Source of the DNA: Actinomycetes bacterium
GTDB lineage: Bacteria; Actinomycetota; Thermoleophilia; BMS3ABIN01
Assembly (NCBI GenBank): GCA_021787475.1
Contig: JAJYLW010000013.1
Location: forward strand, 1-64,000
DNA length: 64,000 bases
Direction: 5' to 3'
The notes beneath the pieces are model-generated. The model was not told the DNA's origin. It saw nothing but the letters and a program-made list of their open reading frames with translations, and searched no databases. Both the position numbers and the translations under genes were made by a program. This document shows positions 1 through 8,202 of the stretch, one piece after another; positions within the stretch are counted from its first letter, which is position 1; each line of letters opens with the position of its first letter.

Positions 1-189
1 AAACGGGGCAATCGCCACAAGGAAACGCCAAAAACCAGGCAAACTATAGTTCACAAAAAAGCCCGCAATTGGAGAAAATGAATAAAGAACACCGATGATC
101 ATCATGCCCATCCACCAAATCAGATTGAAAACCCACCGGTGGCGCCTTATAAATGATTGTCTTGGCATTTCAGGGTTGTTTGTTTTCAT
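1..189 (-). CDS. Membrane protein, N-terminal part only (runs off window)
   Basis: An open frame starts at the ATG at 189 and is still open at base 1, giving 63 residues beginning MKTNNPEMPR. After a basic stretch (QSFIRRHRW) come two hydrophobic segments (about residues 20-37 and 44-62), with an aromatic/methionine-rich first helix. This looks like the N-terminus of an integral membrane protein. No family can be assigned from so little. It lies directly downstream, on the same strand, of the secreted beta-propeller gene with a gap of about 28 bp, so the two could be co-transcribed. It is too short and incomplete for ordinary ORF calling. Confidence 0.5.
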   Translation of the reverse strand, partial: MKTNNPEMPRQSFIRRHRWVFNLIWWMGMMIIGVLYSFSPIAGFFVNYSLPGFWRFLVAIAPF

Positions 190-217
190 AAATGCAGCGA
201 TTCAAAAGATTTGTTAA

Positions 218-3200
218 TCACTGCAGCGGCCCCGGAAACCAGTACGTCCTGCCAGCGTCATCCTGGCAATTGGCGTAAGTGGTGGTCGTAAACCTTGAAA
301 TGGTCGTAGGCACAAAGTACTTTAGAGTAACGGTTTCAGACGTACTTGGATTCAGGTCTGAAACCGTCATCGGCAGCGTCGTGGTTGCGTAGACGCTGGT
401 GGGACTAGCGATGGAAGCAGCGATAGTAGGACTTTTGGCAAACCCCGTGCCGCTGTTACCCAGGCTGTAATCGATGGAGAGCTGGCGGTTGTTATAGTCG
501 TCCCAGGAGGCCCAGTAGATTCTCTTCACTCCCCAGGTGAGGCTGGGAATGGTGGTGGCGGCCGTGGGGATGTTGGAGATCGGTGAGAACTGTCCCGCCT
601 TGTCCATGGCCTTGATGGCAAAGTAATACGTTGTGCCGGCGTTTAGACCGGTAACGGTGATTTCCTGGGTGTTGCCGGCAGGCAGCGGCGTAGGCAGATT
701 TCCTGCCGGAGTGGCGTCGTTCCAGTACTGATCGGTGATGGCAGAGGTTGAATATCGCAAGTCGTAGGAGGTGGCCGTTCCCGTATTGCCGTCGTCGCCG
801 GGAGCAGTGAAAGATAAGGTGGCCGTGCCGGAGCTGGTGGCGGTAACCGCCAGATCACTGATCTGGGCCGGGGGCGTGAAATCAACTGTGTTAGTAGTGG
901 TGGTGTCGGGGGTCTTCTGGATTAAGTCGCTGCCGTTACCGTATACGTCTATGGCGGCAGAGTAGTTCCTGGTTGAATCAAGAGTCATGGAGATCTTGCT
1001 GGACGGGTTCACCTGGATATTGTTGTAATTCAGGGTATCTACCGATCCGCCCGAATGATCAGGTGCTGTTACCGTTATACTGGCAGCGCCGGTTCCGTTT
1101 CCATCATCTTCGACCCTGTAGCCGTCATCAATGTTGCCGCCGTGCACCACGATGCTTGCCCTGTCCAGCTCTGGATAGTCGAGATATTCGGCATTGGGGA
1201 TGGGTACATCGTTGGGGCCCAGATTCTTCGCCATCACCCGTCCTTGCGAGTCGTACAAACGGATATCGACCGGCGAATGTTTGGTGACTTCGAGATCTGT
1301 CTGAGAAGCCGTAGCGTCCTGGCAGCCGTCGCAGGAACCCCAGGCAAATGCGTTCTGCCAATAATTAGACGTTTGAAAAGGCGGATTGTCCGGCCCATCT
1401 CGGTACCCACCTAGTTGAGGTTCTGGATAAAAACCGATGTTGGCTCCAGTATATTCTCCCCACTGCCCCTTAAACTGGAGCCAGGCAAATGGAGTTCCGC
1501 CTGAGCTATCGACCTCAGGAATCACGGTTGCCGAAGTCTTTTTGCCAGGACCGGGATTGCTCGGATCATTGAGAGTGTCACCGTTGCCTAGTGCAGTATC
1601 CCAAAAACCCAAATTAAGAATCGGAATCGTGGACCCAGGAAAAACGTCATACTTATCACCAGGCTTAAAATAATTTGCATGCGACCCTTTGGCGACATAG
1701 GTGACAACTTGATTGGGATCGGTGGGCGATTTTTCCACGCTGCCGGGGCCGCTCCAGTTTCGGTACTGTCCGTTTCCATGCTGGCTGTAGACTGCCCGGT
1801 AAGGGCTGAGGTTTCCGTCCAGATCGATTTGAATCAGCTCCCAGTCGCCTTCATGAAAATCCTCCGGGAAATCATTGGCATAATAGAAAATCCAGTACTG
1901 GATGAAGGAGCTCGTATTTCCAGCCGGCCGGGAGACTACTCGCGTATAAACCGTTGCCGGGAATTGCCCCATCCTTTGCTGATATGGTGCAACATAATCA
2001 TTTTGAAGTAGTTGATAATTGATTGAGATTGTAGGATTAAAAAGCGACAGCTCGCCACCGCCGGTACTTATTGAATTGCCGTACAAATCTATATAAAGGT
2101 CCGGGATGGACGCATCCGATGCCAGAACCTGCGCCGTCGGATTTTCTACCGGCGTAAACGTAGGGTCATTCCTTTTCATCAAGAATGTTAACGGCGCCGT
2201 TAGAAACTGCTCTACCGGCATGGGGAAGAAGTTCTCGTTCTGGGCCAGCTTGAGCTCCGGCTTGTATTTGTCCGCCAGCGTCTGCGCAGTATCGCCGATC
2301 CGGTTTTCATAAATGGCGTTCAGGCCCAAGCGCTGATCTACCCAGATAATGAAGCCGGAGGAAGAGGAGACATCAGGACTATCAACGGGGGTGCCGCCAG
2401 ATTCTGACACCGGTTGGGTGATGCCGGTGGCAAGATTATTCATATAGACCAGGTTGGTTAAATAAGAATCCCAGACGACGATATTGCCGTTTATCCTGAC
2501 AGCCAAGGCATGATCACTTCCTGGGATGGTCTGGGTCTGCCCGGTGGCAAGGTCATAAACAAAAACCCTGTCATCCATAGCGTAGTATCCCGTGGGCCCA
2601 TTCACCCACCAGGAAATCTTCGTGCCGCTGATAGACGGCGATTCCGGAACATTGCCCGAGCCCCCACCTGTGGCAATCTGCCTAACCTCGCCCGTGACAA
2701 TATTCATGGCCATTATGTTAGCTATGGCTGGCGTTCCCAGGTTGTAATTGTCGTAATGGCCCCAGGTTATCCAGTCGCCGTCAATCGAAGGAATAGAATC
2801 GTCACCAGCGGTGGTTACTACCGGCTGCGCGCCCAGGGACGGGTTGTCCAGGTCAAACATGTAAATGTCAGATTGACCGAAGCCGTTGCGGGTGTCCTGC
2901 CAGACAATCCGGTGGCCGGAGACCGAAAGGTATTCTGGCACTGCGCCTGGAGTGCTTAAGAGCTGGTCGCAGCCACTGGCGCCGGGGCAGCCGCCGCCGA
3001 GAAACATATAGTGAATCTGATAAGGAGAGAAGCTATACTCTGCCGGTTGCAGCCAGACAACCAGGTTGCCGCTAATTGCCGGGCCTATCTGACCGTCGAA
3101 TGCCTGTCCATTGCCGGGAGTCTGAACCAGCGGCTGCTCCGCACTGTTTGTGCTTAAGTCCTTGTAGAAGATGCGCGCCGGATTGCCCATCCCTCCGCCG

Positions 3201-3450
3201 GGCCGGTCATCAGACCAGACCGCGATATCTCCACTAATGGCTGGATACTGCTGCCAGCCGTCATGCGTGGCTGTCACCGGCGAATCGGCGCCGAAGACGA
3301 ATGGGCTCCGGGATTGGAGATGCTGGCGGCGCGAGCTGGTGCAGAAAAAGCAAGAGTTAGGGCAAAGGTGGCAAATGAAACAGAAAGGAAGAAACAAGAC
3401 AAGCGACGATAAGAACTACCTGTAAGCTGAAAGCGTAAAGGCACGCCCAT
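218..3450 (-). CDS. Secreted multidomain protein: beta-propeller repeats, Vps62-like domain, FN3; frame interrupted near N-terminus
   Basis: The main frame reads from about 3397 to 218 (about 1,059 codons from a TTG). Residues about 40-370 hold some seven repeats of the kind 'YPAISGD-x-VVW-x-D-x-R-x-G', typical of TolB/WD-like beta-propellers. Residues about 480-640 (FPEDFHEGDWELIQ, QHGNGQYRNW, AKGSHANYF) resemble Vps62/DUF946-type domains. A fibronectin type III domain follows (about 855-950), then a CARDB-like C-terminus. The best start is not in this frame: an ATG at 3450 with a strong Shine-Dalgarno (GGGAGGGG just upstream) encodes a clean signal peptide ending APARAA, but that frame stops at 3274. 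Signal peptide and body are therefore joined only if one base is gained or lost between about 3324 and 3274. This is a sequencing indel, a real mutation, or a shift site. The protein is presumably exported; its ligand is unknown. Confidence 0.7.
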
Positions 3451-3673
3451 AACCCCTCCCGTAATGAGCCTGCAAGGAACCTGCCCCCGTGTCAGACAAG
3501 CAGGCTTGAATTATGAAACGGCAATCCTGCTTAGCTTTAATTTGCCAAGTCGAGAATCTATCATAGACAAATCATCTCGTCAATTTAGTATTTTATGTTT
3601 AGTAGGTTGAGTCAAATTTCTGCCAATTAAAGAATTTGGATTATTAAGCTCAGGTATTAAACACAAAAAGGAA

Positions 3674-4396
3674 TTAAGGCAGGCTTAAGAATTCTGCAAA
3701 CACCTTTTTCCCCAGGTGTTCAAGTGATGCGGCGTGCCTGACCGTGCCGGATTCAATTTCCGCCAATCCCGGCCCGCCGGCCAGGGCCAGCACTTCTTCC
3801 CGGTTGGCGGGGACGGACAGCCATTCCGATATCATCGGCGCTGTTACCTCAAGGTGGAATTGAAGCGCGTAGACATTGCGTCCAAAACGGAAGGCCTGGT
3901 GAGGACAGAGGGAAGAGGAAGCGAGCAACTCCGCCCCGGCTGGAAGCGCGAACGTGTCGCCATGCCACTGAAAAACCGTCTGGCCCGCGCCGAGGCGGGA
4001 CAGAAGCGGATCGGCCATGCCTGCCGGCGTCGGCTCAACTTCGTACCAGCCGATCTCCTTGCCGCCGCAGGGCATGACTTCCGCGCCCAGCGCCGCGGCG
4101 ATCAGCTGCGCCCCGAGGCAGACGCCCAGGACCGGCGCTTCTTTTTCCACTGCTTTTTTAATGACGCCTGTCTCCCGCTCCAGCCAAGGATACTTGTCGT
4201 ACAGGCTGGCCGGCCCGCCCATCACTACGAGCATATCAAACGCCGCCTCGTCAAGACCGGGGTCGCCCGGGGCAAAATATTTATAATCTACCGCCGCATC
4301 AACAAACGCCGGCTCAATCAGCCCGAGGCCTTCATGGTGGACATGCTTGATGACGGCGGCAAAGCGTTTCTTTCCCGGGGGCTGGCTCATCAGCAT
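3674..4396 (-). CDS. Class I glutamine amidotransferase-like protein
   Basis: 240 residues covering a single class I glutamine amidotransferase (GATase1) fold, similar to stand-alone GMP-synthase-like amidotransferases. The nucleophile elbow GVCLGAQ puts the cysteine at residue 93, and the His-x-Glu partner pair is in FHLEV (H181, E183); the MGGPASLYD oxyanion strand is also present, so all catalytic residues are retained. No synthetase domain is attached, so the ammonia acceptor is unknown. The frame opens 15 bp after the stop of the ChrA-like transporter on the same strand, which suggests co-transcription. No clear Shine-Dalgarno sits before the ATG at 4396; a second ATG at 4390 is possible. 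Related proteins are often annotated as GMP synthase or gamma-glutamyl hydrolase by similarity only. Confidence 0.85.
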   Translation of the reverse strand: MLMSQPPGKKRFAAVIKHVHHEGLGLIEPAFVDAAVDYKYFAPGDPGLDEAAFDMLVVMGGPASLYDKYPWLERETGVIKKAVEKEAPVLGVCLGAQLIAAALGAEVMPCGGKEIGWYEVEPTPAGMADPLLSRLGAGQTVFQWHGDTFALPAGAELLASSSLCPHQAFRFGRNVYALQFHLEVTAPMISEWLSVPANREEVLALAGGPGLAEIESGTVRHAASLEHLGKKVFAEFLSLP

Positions 4397-4411
4397 ATGA
4401 TACAGCCAGGA

Positions 4412-5617
4412 TCACCGGAGCAACAACAACGACAGGGCGCCGCCGGCCAGGACAACATAAAGGATGTCCACCTTCCTTACCAGCGCCGCCAGCGCCGCGG
4501 CCGCCAGCAACGCTTTCAGCGGCCCCCAGTTCACGGAGATGGCGAATTTCACGGTGACGTAGGCAAGCAGCCCGACAAACGACGCCAGCACGCCCGCAGA
4601 TGCCCGGGCAAACCAGGGGGAGCGCTTCAACCGGTCGTAAAAGGGCGTAACGATGATGATCATCAGGAATGAAGGTGAGAACACGGCCGCCGTAGCCACG
4701 AACGCCCCCGCCAGGCCAAATGCCAGATAGCCGACAAAAGTCGTTGTCATCACGATCGGCCCCGGCGTGACCTGGCCCAGGGCGATGCCGTTGATAAAAG
4801 TTTGGCTGTCCATCCAGCCGTGAACATGAACAACCTCATAAAGAATCAGCGGCAGTGAGGCAAAGCCCCCGCCAAAAGCAAACAGGTCGATCCTGAGCAT
4901 CAGCGCGGCCAGGTAGAAAAGCTGCCGCGTGAAAATGAAGAGCGCCAGCATCGCCGCCGCCAGCAGGCCGAGCAGCAGCGCAACCGGCACTGTTTTAAAG
5001 TCCGCACCCGGGGCCAGCACTCCCGCTCCGGACTGTCCTTCGCGAGCGCCGGCATAAAAAAGGATGCCGGCCAAAGCGGCGCCGATGATGACAAAAAACG
5101 GGCTTATGCCAAACCAGAGCAGCAGGCCGGCGGCGGCGGCGAGTATGGGCGCCTGCCAACCCTGGAATATCTCCCTGCCAAAAGTCAGGGTGGCGTTGGC
5201 GACAATGGCGACGACGATCACCTGGAGCCCGGCAAACAGGGCCACGGCCGCAGGCAGGCTGTGGGCGCGGGCATAAAGGATGGAGAAGACAAGCATCAGC
5301 GCAAAAGCGGGCAAGGCGAAACCAATGTAACTTGCCAGGGCGCCACTGACCCCCCTGGCTTTAAGGCCCACCCAGGCGGCCGCCTGCATGGCGGTGGCGC
5401 CGGGAACCGCCTGCACCAGCGCCACGCCGTCCTTGAAGGTGTCTTCGTCAAGCCAGTGACGACGCGTCACCGCCAGCTCCCGGATATAGGCGACCATCGC
5501 CGGGCCGCCAAAAGCCGTCAGGCCAAGGCGGAGAAAAGCGGCAAATATTTGCTTGAGCGGGGGCTTCTGCCCTGGCGAAACGTTTTTTGGCGCCGCCTCT
5601 TTTCGGGATCTTTCCAT
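4412..5617 (-). CDS. chrA: Chromate transporter, ChrA family
   Basis: The protein is a two-repeat ChrA (CHR) family membrane protein of 401 residues from the ATG at 5617. Each half has the family signature: FLRLGLTAFGGPAMVAYIRE in the first and the matching FAFGGGFASLPLILYEVV in the second, each followed by GVALVQAVPGA / GIALGQVTPGP loops and about five to six membrane helices. Family members move chromate out of the cell, though many homologues are uncharacterised. The frame could extend to a GTG at 5716, but the extra 33 residues are not ChrA-like. A TATAGT box lies 7 nt before the ATG at 5617, so this start suits a leaderless transcript. It is followed by the amidotransferase gene and is divergent from the GT39-like gene at 5725. 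Confidence 0.88.
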   Translation of the reverse strand: MERSRKEAAPKNVSPGQKPPLKQIFAAFLRLGLTAFGGPAMVAYIRELAVTRRHWLDEDTFKDGVALVQAVPGATAMQAAAWVGLKARGVSGALASYIGFALPAFALMLVFSILYARAHSLPAAVALFAGLQVIVVAIVANATLTFGREIFQGWQAPILAAAAGLLLWFGISPFFVIIGAALAGILFYAGAREGQSGAGVLAPGADFKTVPVALLLGLLAAAMLALFIFTRQLFYLAALMLRIDLFAFGGGFASLPLILYEVVHVHGWMDSQTFINGIALGQVTPGPIVMTTTFVGYLAFGLAGAFVATAAVFSPSFLMIIIVTPFYDRLKRSPWFARASAGVLASFVGLLAYVTVKFAISVNWGPLKALLAAAALAALVRKVDILYVVLAGGALSLLLLR

Positions 5618-5624
5618 CGATTTC

Positions 5625-5630
5625 ACTATA
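5625..5630 (-). promoter_or_regulatory. Candidate -10 box (TATAGT) for chrA, leaderless start
   Basis: On the minus strand TATAGT ends exactly 7 nt before the ATG at 5617, which is where transcription would begin. No Shine-Dalgarno is visible, so a leaderless mRNA is the simplest reading. The matching -35 region is weak. Confidence 0.35.
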
Positions 5631-5724
5631 ATGTTGGTATTGTGTTTGACCTCACTGCTCAACGCCCGGTAACCGGCGAGATGAATTGACGTAGCGGCTG
5701 AAGGCTTCTGGCCCACTTACACAG

Positions 5725-7404
5725 TTGCAACACCTCCTTGGAAATCAACGGAAGCGCCTGCTGCCGGCTGTGGCCGCAGCGGTGGTGGTTCTTGCTCTTT
5801 CCATCCCGTTTATCAACCAGCCATTCAACCAGGACGACCGCGACTTTGTCGCTTTCGCGCGCGCTTCCTCCAACAGCCTCACGGGGCTGATCATCAGGAA
5901 CTACACTTATGACGGGAAGTTTATCAGGAATTACCACGACCCCCACGGCCCGGCCCTGACAACATACATGGGATTATTCCTCAGTGCGGGGACCGGCGAA
6001 AGCGAGACCCTTTTCCATGCCCTCTACTTGATATTCCCTCTGACAGGCGCCGTGTCAATGTACTTTCTCGGGCGGCGGTTCACGAGACGACCCTTGATTG
6101 CGGCGCTCCTACTTATCTTCACGCCGGGATTTCTGGTGATGTCGCACACCCTGATGGATGATGCGCCGGGCCTGTCCCTGTCGCTGGCGGCCGCCGCGCT
6201 TTACATTGCCGGCGTGGACAGGGGCGACCGCCGGCTGCTGACCGGCTCGGGGCTCGCCATGATGCTTGCCGTTCTGACGGCGTACCAGACTCTGACTTTC
6301 CTGCCGGCGCTGCTGCTTTACGGAATCCTCAACAGAAAGAAGACGCTCAAGCCTTATCTCCCATACCTCCCATTCATAATGCTGGCGGCCGCCGGCATCG
6401 CCTGGATGGCGGTCACTTTCAAGGTTTACGGGCGGATTCCTTCGGTATCCTACAAGCTTAGGGGACAGAGCTATCATTGGCCCGGGTTCGAGACAAACTC
6501 AGGTCTGAAGCCTGACGCCATCCTGATCTCTCTGGCCGGCGCAACTGTGTTTCCACTGTCGGCGCTGTTTCTTTTTTTGCGCGGAAAGAAAAACCTGGCC
6601 GTTGGCCCGCTGGCGCTTGCGGCCGCAGCCGCCCTGGTCATTTTTTTAAACCGCGACGCTCTCGGCGGAGGCCTCTCGCAGAAAGTCCAGGTTATCCTGC
6701 TGACGTTTGCCGGAATTATCATCATTTACAAAATGATCATAAGCGGCGGTGCCTTTTTGTTCACGAGGAGCGCAGACTCACGGGACAACTTCTTTCTGCT
6801 GTCCTGGTTCGCTTTGACGTTGGGATGCTACATGTTGTTGCTGGTTCCATACGTATCGGTGCGCCATCTGTTGTTAACGTTTCCGCCCGTGATACTGGTT
6901 TTTGCACGAGAGTTTGATTCGCTCTGGCCCAGGCGGCAGCGCCTGCGGCTTCTGTTCATCACCGCAACCCTTTTCTTTACTCTGGCCGCCGGCCTTGGCG
7001 CCGCCATTGCCGATTACCGCTCCGCATCTGTGTATCCCGAGCTGGCGGCGAAGCTTGGCCGCCTTTATGGACAGGGAAAATGGCGGGGTGGAGCCGTGTA
7101 CTTCCGGGGTGAATTTGGTTACAGATATTATCTGGCGCAGCAGGGGTTCAAGTACCTGAATGATAAAACAGTCCTTCATACCGGCGACCTGGTAATCTTC
7201 TCAAAACTCTCTTCCAATTCGACTCCATGGCCAAAGGCTTCATATTCACCCGTCTGGCAATGGGAGCCATCCGACTGTTTTCCGGTTCGCGTCTGGAATT
7301 ACTGGGCCGGCGCCGGCTTTTACACTAACCGGATGGGACCGCTCCCGATTGCGATTTCCCAGGCAATCCAGGATCAGTTTATCGTCTACCGGGTTCAAAC
7401 CTGA
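5725..7404 (+). CDS. Polytopic membrane glycosyltransferase, GT39/ArnT-like (GT-C fold)
   Basis: 559 residues with a short basic N-terminus, a first helix at about 12-30 and an extracytoplasmic loop containing FNQDDRDFVAFAR. This is the acidic motif after the first membrane helix that defines GT-C glycosyltransferases of the PMT/ArnT/GT39 group. About ten more hydrophobic segments follow to residue about 440, then a soluble C-terminal domain of about 110 residues. Such enzymes use polyprenyl-phosphate sugars on the outer face of the membrane to modify proteins or lipids; acceptor and donor here are unknown. The start is uncertain: TTG at 5725 is the first possible codon after an in-frame stop at 5692, and no good Shine-Dalgarno is seen. 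The gene is divergent from chrA. Confidence 0.75.
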   Translation: MQHLLGNQRKRLLPAVAAAVVVLALSIPFINQPFNQDDRDFVAFARASSNSLTGLIIRNYTYDGKFIRNYHDPHGPALTTYMGLFLSAGTGESETLFHALYLIFPLTGAVSMYFLGRRFTRRPLIAALLLIFTPGFLVMSHTLMDDAPGLSLSLAAAALYIAGVDRGDRRLLTGSGLAMMLAVLTAYQTLTFLPALLLYGILNRKKTLKPYLPYLPFIMLAAAGIAWMAVTFKVYGRIPSVSYKLRGQSYHWPGFETNSGLKPDAILISLAGATVFPLSALFLFLRGKKNLAVGPLALAAAAALVIFLNRDALGGGLSQKVQVILLTFAGIIIIYKMIISGGAFLFTRSADSRDNFFLLSWFALTLGCYMLLLVPYVSVRHLLLTFPPVILVFAREFDSLWPRRQRLRLLFITATLFFTLAAGLGAAIADYRSASVYPELAAKLGRLYGQGKWRGGAVYFRGEFGYRYYLAQQGFKYLNDKTVLHTGDLVIFSKLSSNSTPWPKASYSPVWQWEPSDCFPVRVWNYWAGAGFYTNRMGPLPIAISQAIQDQFIVYRVQT

Positions 7405-7512
7405 CGGTGACCATGAAAGGAACAATCGTTGAGGCGGCGTTTAAAACGCCGAAATTCAGCCGGAGACGATGCCGTGTCACGGCCGGAGCAATGGCTCGGA
7501 ATATGTTTGTTA

Positions 7513-7541
7513 TTGAAAAAATATCTGCAAATGTATAGAAT
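7513..7541 (+). promoter_or_regulatory. Promoter for the Ser-rich surface protein gene
   Basis: TTGAAA (7513-7518) and TAGAAT (7536-7541) are separated by 17 bp, close to the housekeeping sigma consensus. Transcription would start near 7548, leaving a leader of about 64 nt before the Shine-Dalgarno GGAGG at 7602. Confidence 0.5.
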
Positions 7542-7611
7542 AATTCTCCAAGCAAGTTGGTGAAAAACTGAAATTTCAGGTAAAAGCTACTAGGGGCGAG
7601 GGGAGGTGGAA

Positions 7612-7983
7612 ATGAACAAGAAAGCTTTAATGCTATTGGTTGCCATGCTCGCGATCGTCGCCATGTTAATTGCGGCAGTGCCGGCGTTTGCAACAGGCAG
7701 CGGCTCAGGTTCGGCACCCCCAGCCTCGTCGCACTCGGGCAGCGGCAGTTCGCCAGCGCCGACTGCGACGCCGACGCCAAGCAGATCGCCAAGCAGCAGC
7801 TCTTCCAGCAGCAGCGGAGGCAGCAGTTCCTCCAGCGGGAGTGTCAGCGGCACCAGCTCTTCCGGAACCAGCAGCGGCACCACCAGCAACGGCAAGACCG
7901 GCGCCGATGTATTTCTTTACGCCGGACTGGGAGTGGCGCTTCTCGGAAGCGGGTATTTCCTCACCAGGAAGGCCCGGGCCTAG
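7612..7983 (+). CDS. Ser/Gly-rich exported protein with C-terminal membrane anchor
   Basis: 123 residues in three parts. Residues 1-29 are a signal peptide (MNKKALMLLV, ending AVPAFA). Residues about 30-92 are almost entirely Ser, Gly, Thr, Pro and Ala, a flexible wall-spanning type of stalk. The C-terminus has a hydrophobic helix (FLYAGLGVALLGSGYFLTRKARA) with a basic tail, the layout of a sortase-type or membrane-anchored surface protein, although no clear LPXTG motif precedes it. The ATG at 7612 is preferred over the GTG at 7606 because GGAGG (7602-7606) then sits 5 nt upstream. Low complexity prevents a functional assignment. The gene stands alone between its own promoter and terminator. 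Confidence 0.7.
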   Translation: MNKKALMLLVAMLAIVAMLIAAVPAFATGSGSGSAPPASSHSGSGSSPAPTATPTPSRSPSSSSSSSSGGSSSSSGSVSGTSSSGTSSGTTSNGKTGADVFLYAGLGVALLGSGYFLTRKARA

Positions 7984-8026
7984 TTTCCGGTTTTTCTGCG
8001 GTTCCAAAACCGCAATCGCAAGCAAA

Positions 8027-8071
8027 GGGCAGGAGCAGCGTCAATTTCGCGCTGCTCCTGCCCTTTATTTT
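8027..8071 (+). terminator. Intrinsic terminator after the Ser-rich protein gene
   Basis: A perfect 14-bp stem (GGGCAGGAGCAGCG with its complement), a 9-nt loop and a following TTTATTTT tract make a strong rho-independent terminator 44 bp after the stop codon. Confidence 0.85.
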
Positions 8072-8085
8072 CTGAGCCATCCTTA

Positions 8086-8202
8086 GATTCTGTCCCGGTA
8101 GGCGTATCCTGCTGCGGCCGGCTGCAAAGGCCATCAATGCAGGTGTTTTCTTGCCCGCTTTTCGCTCAGCCTCGCCAGAAATTTCCTACTGAGAAAAATT
8201 CT
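8086..8202. repeat. Family B repeat, long subtype (B1)
   Basis: About 117 bp between convergent genes. One end reads GATTCTGTCCCGGTAGG and the other, on the opposite strand, AGAATTTTTCTCAGTAGG, giving an imperfect inverted repeat. The interior (CTGCTGCGGCCGGCTGCAAA ... CTTGCCCGCTTTTCGCTC) is shared with the copy at 35278. The right end covers the last codons and the TAG stop of the SpoIIE-type phosphatase gene. Confidence 0.65.

Noticed and set aside
973-2959. Plus-strand open frames over the secreted propeller gene (for example 973-1287, 2510-2959)
   Set aside because: They are antisense shadows of a well-supported minus-strand protein with clear domain motifs.
3451-3560. Possible c-di-GMP riboswitch upstream of the secreted propeller protein
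   Set aside because: GGCAAATT and inverted GCAGGCTT / AAGCCTGC motifs are present, but the GGACGCAAAGCC core is missing.
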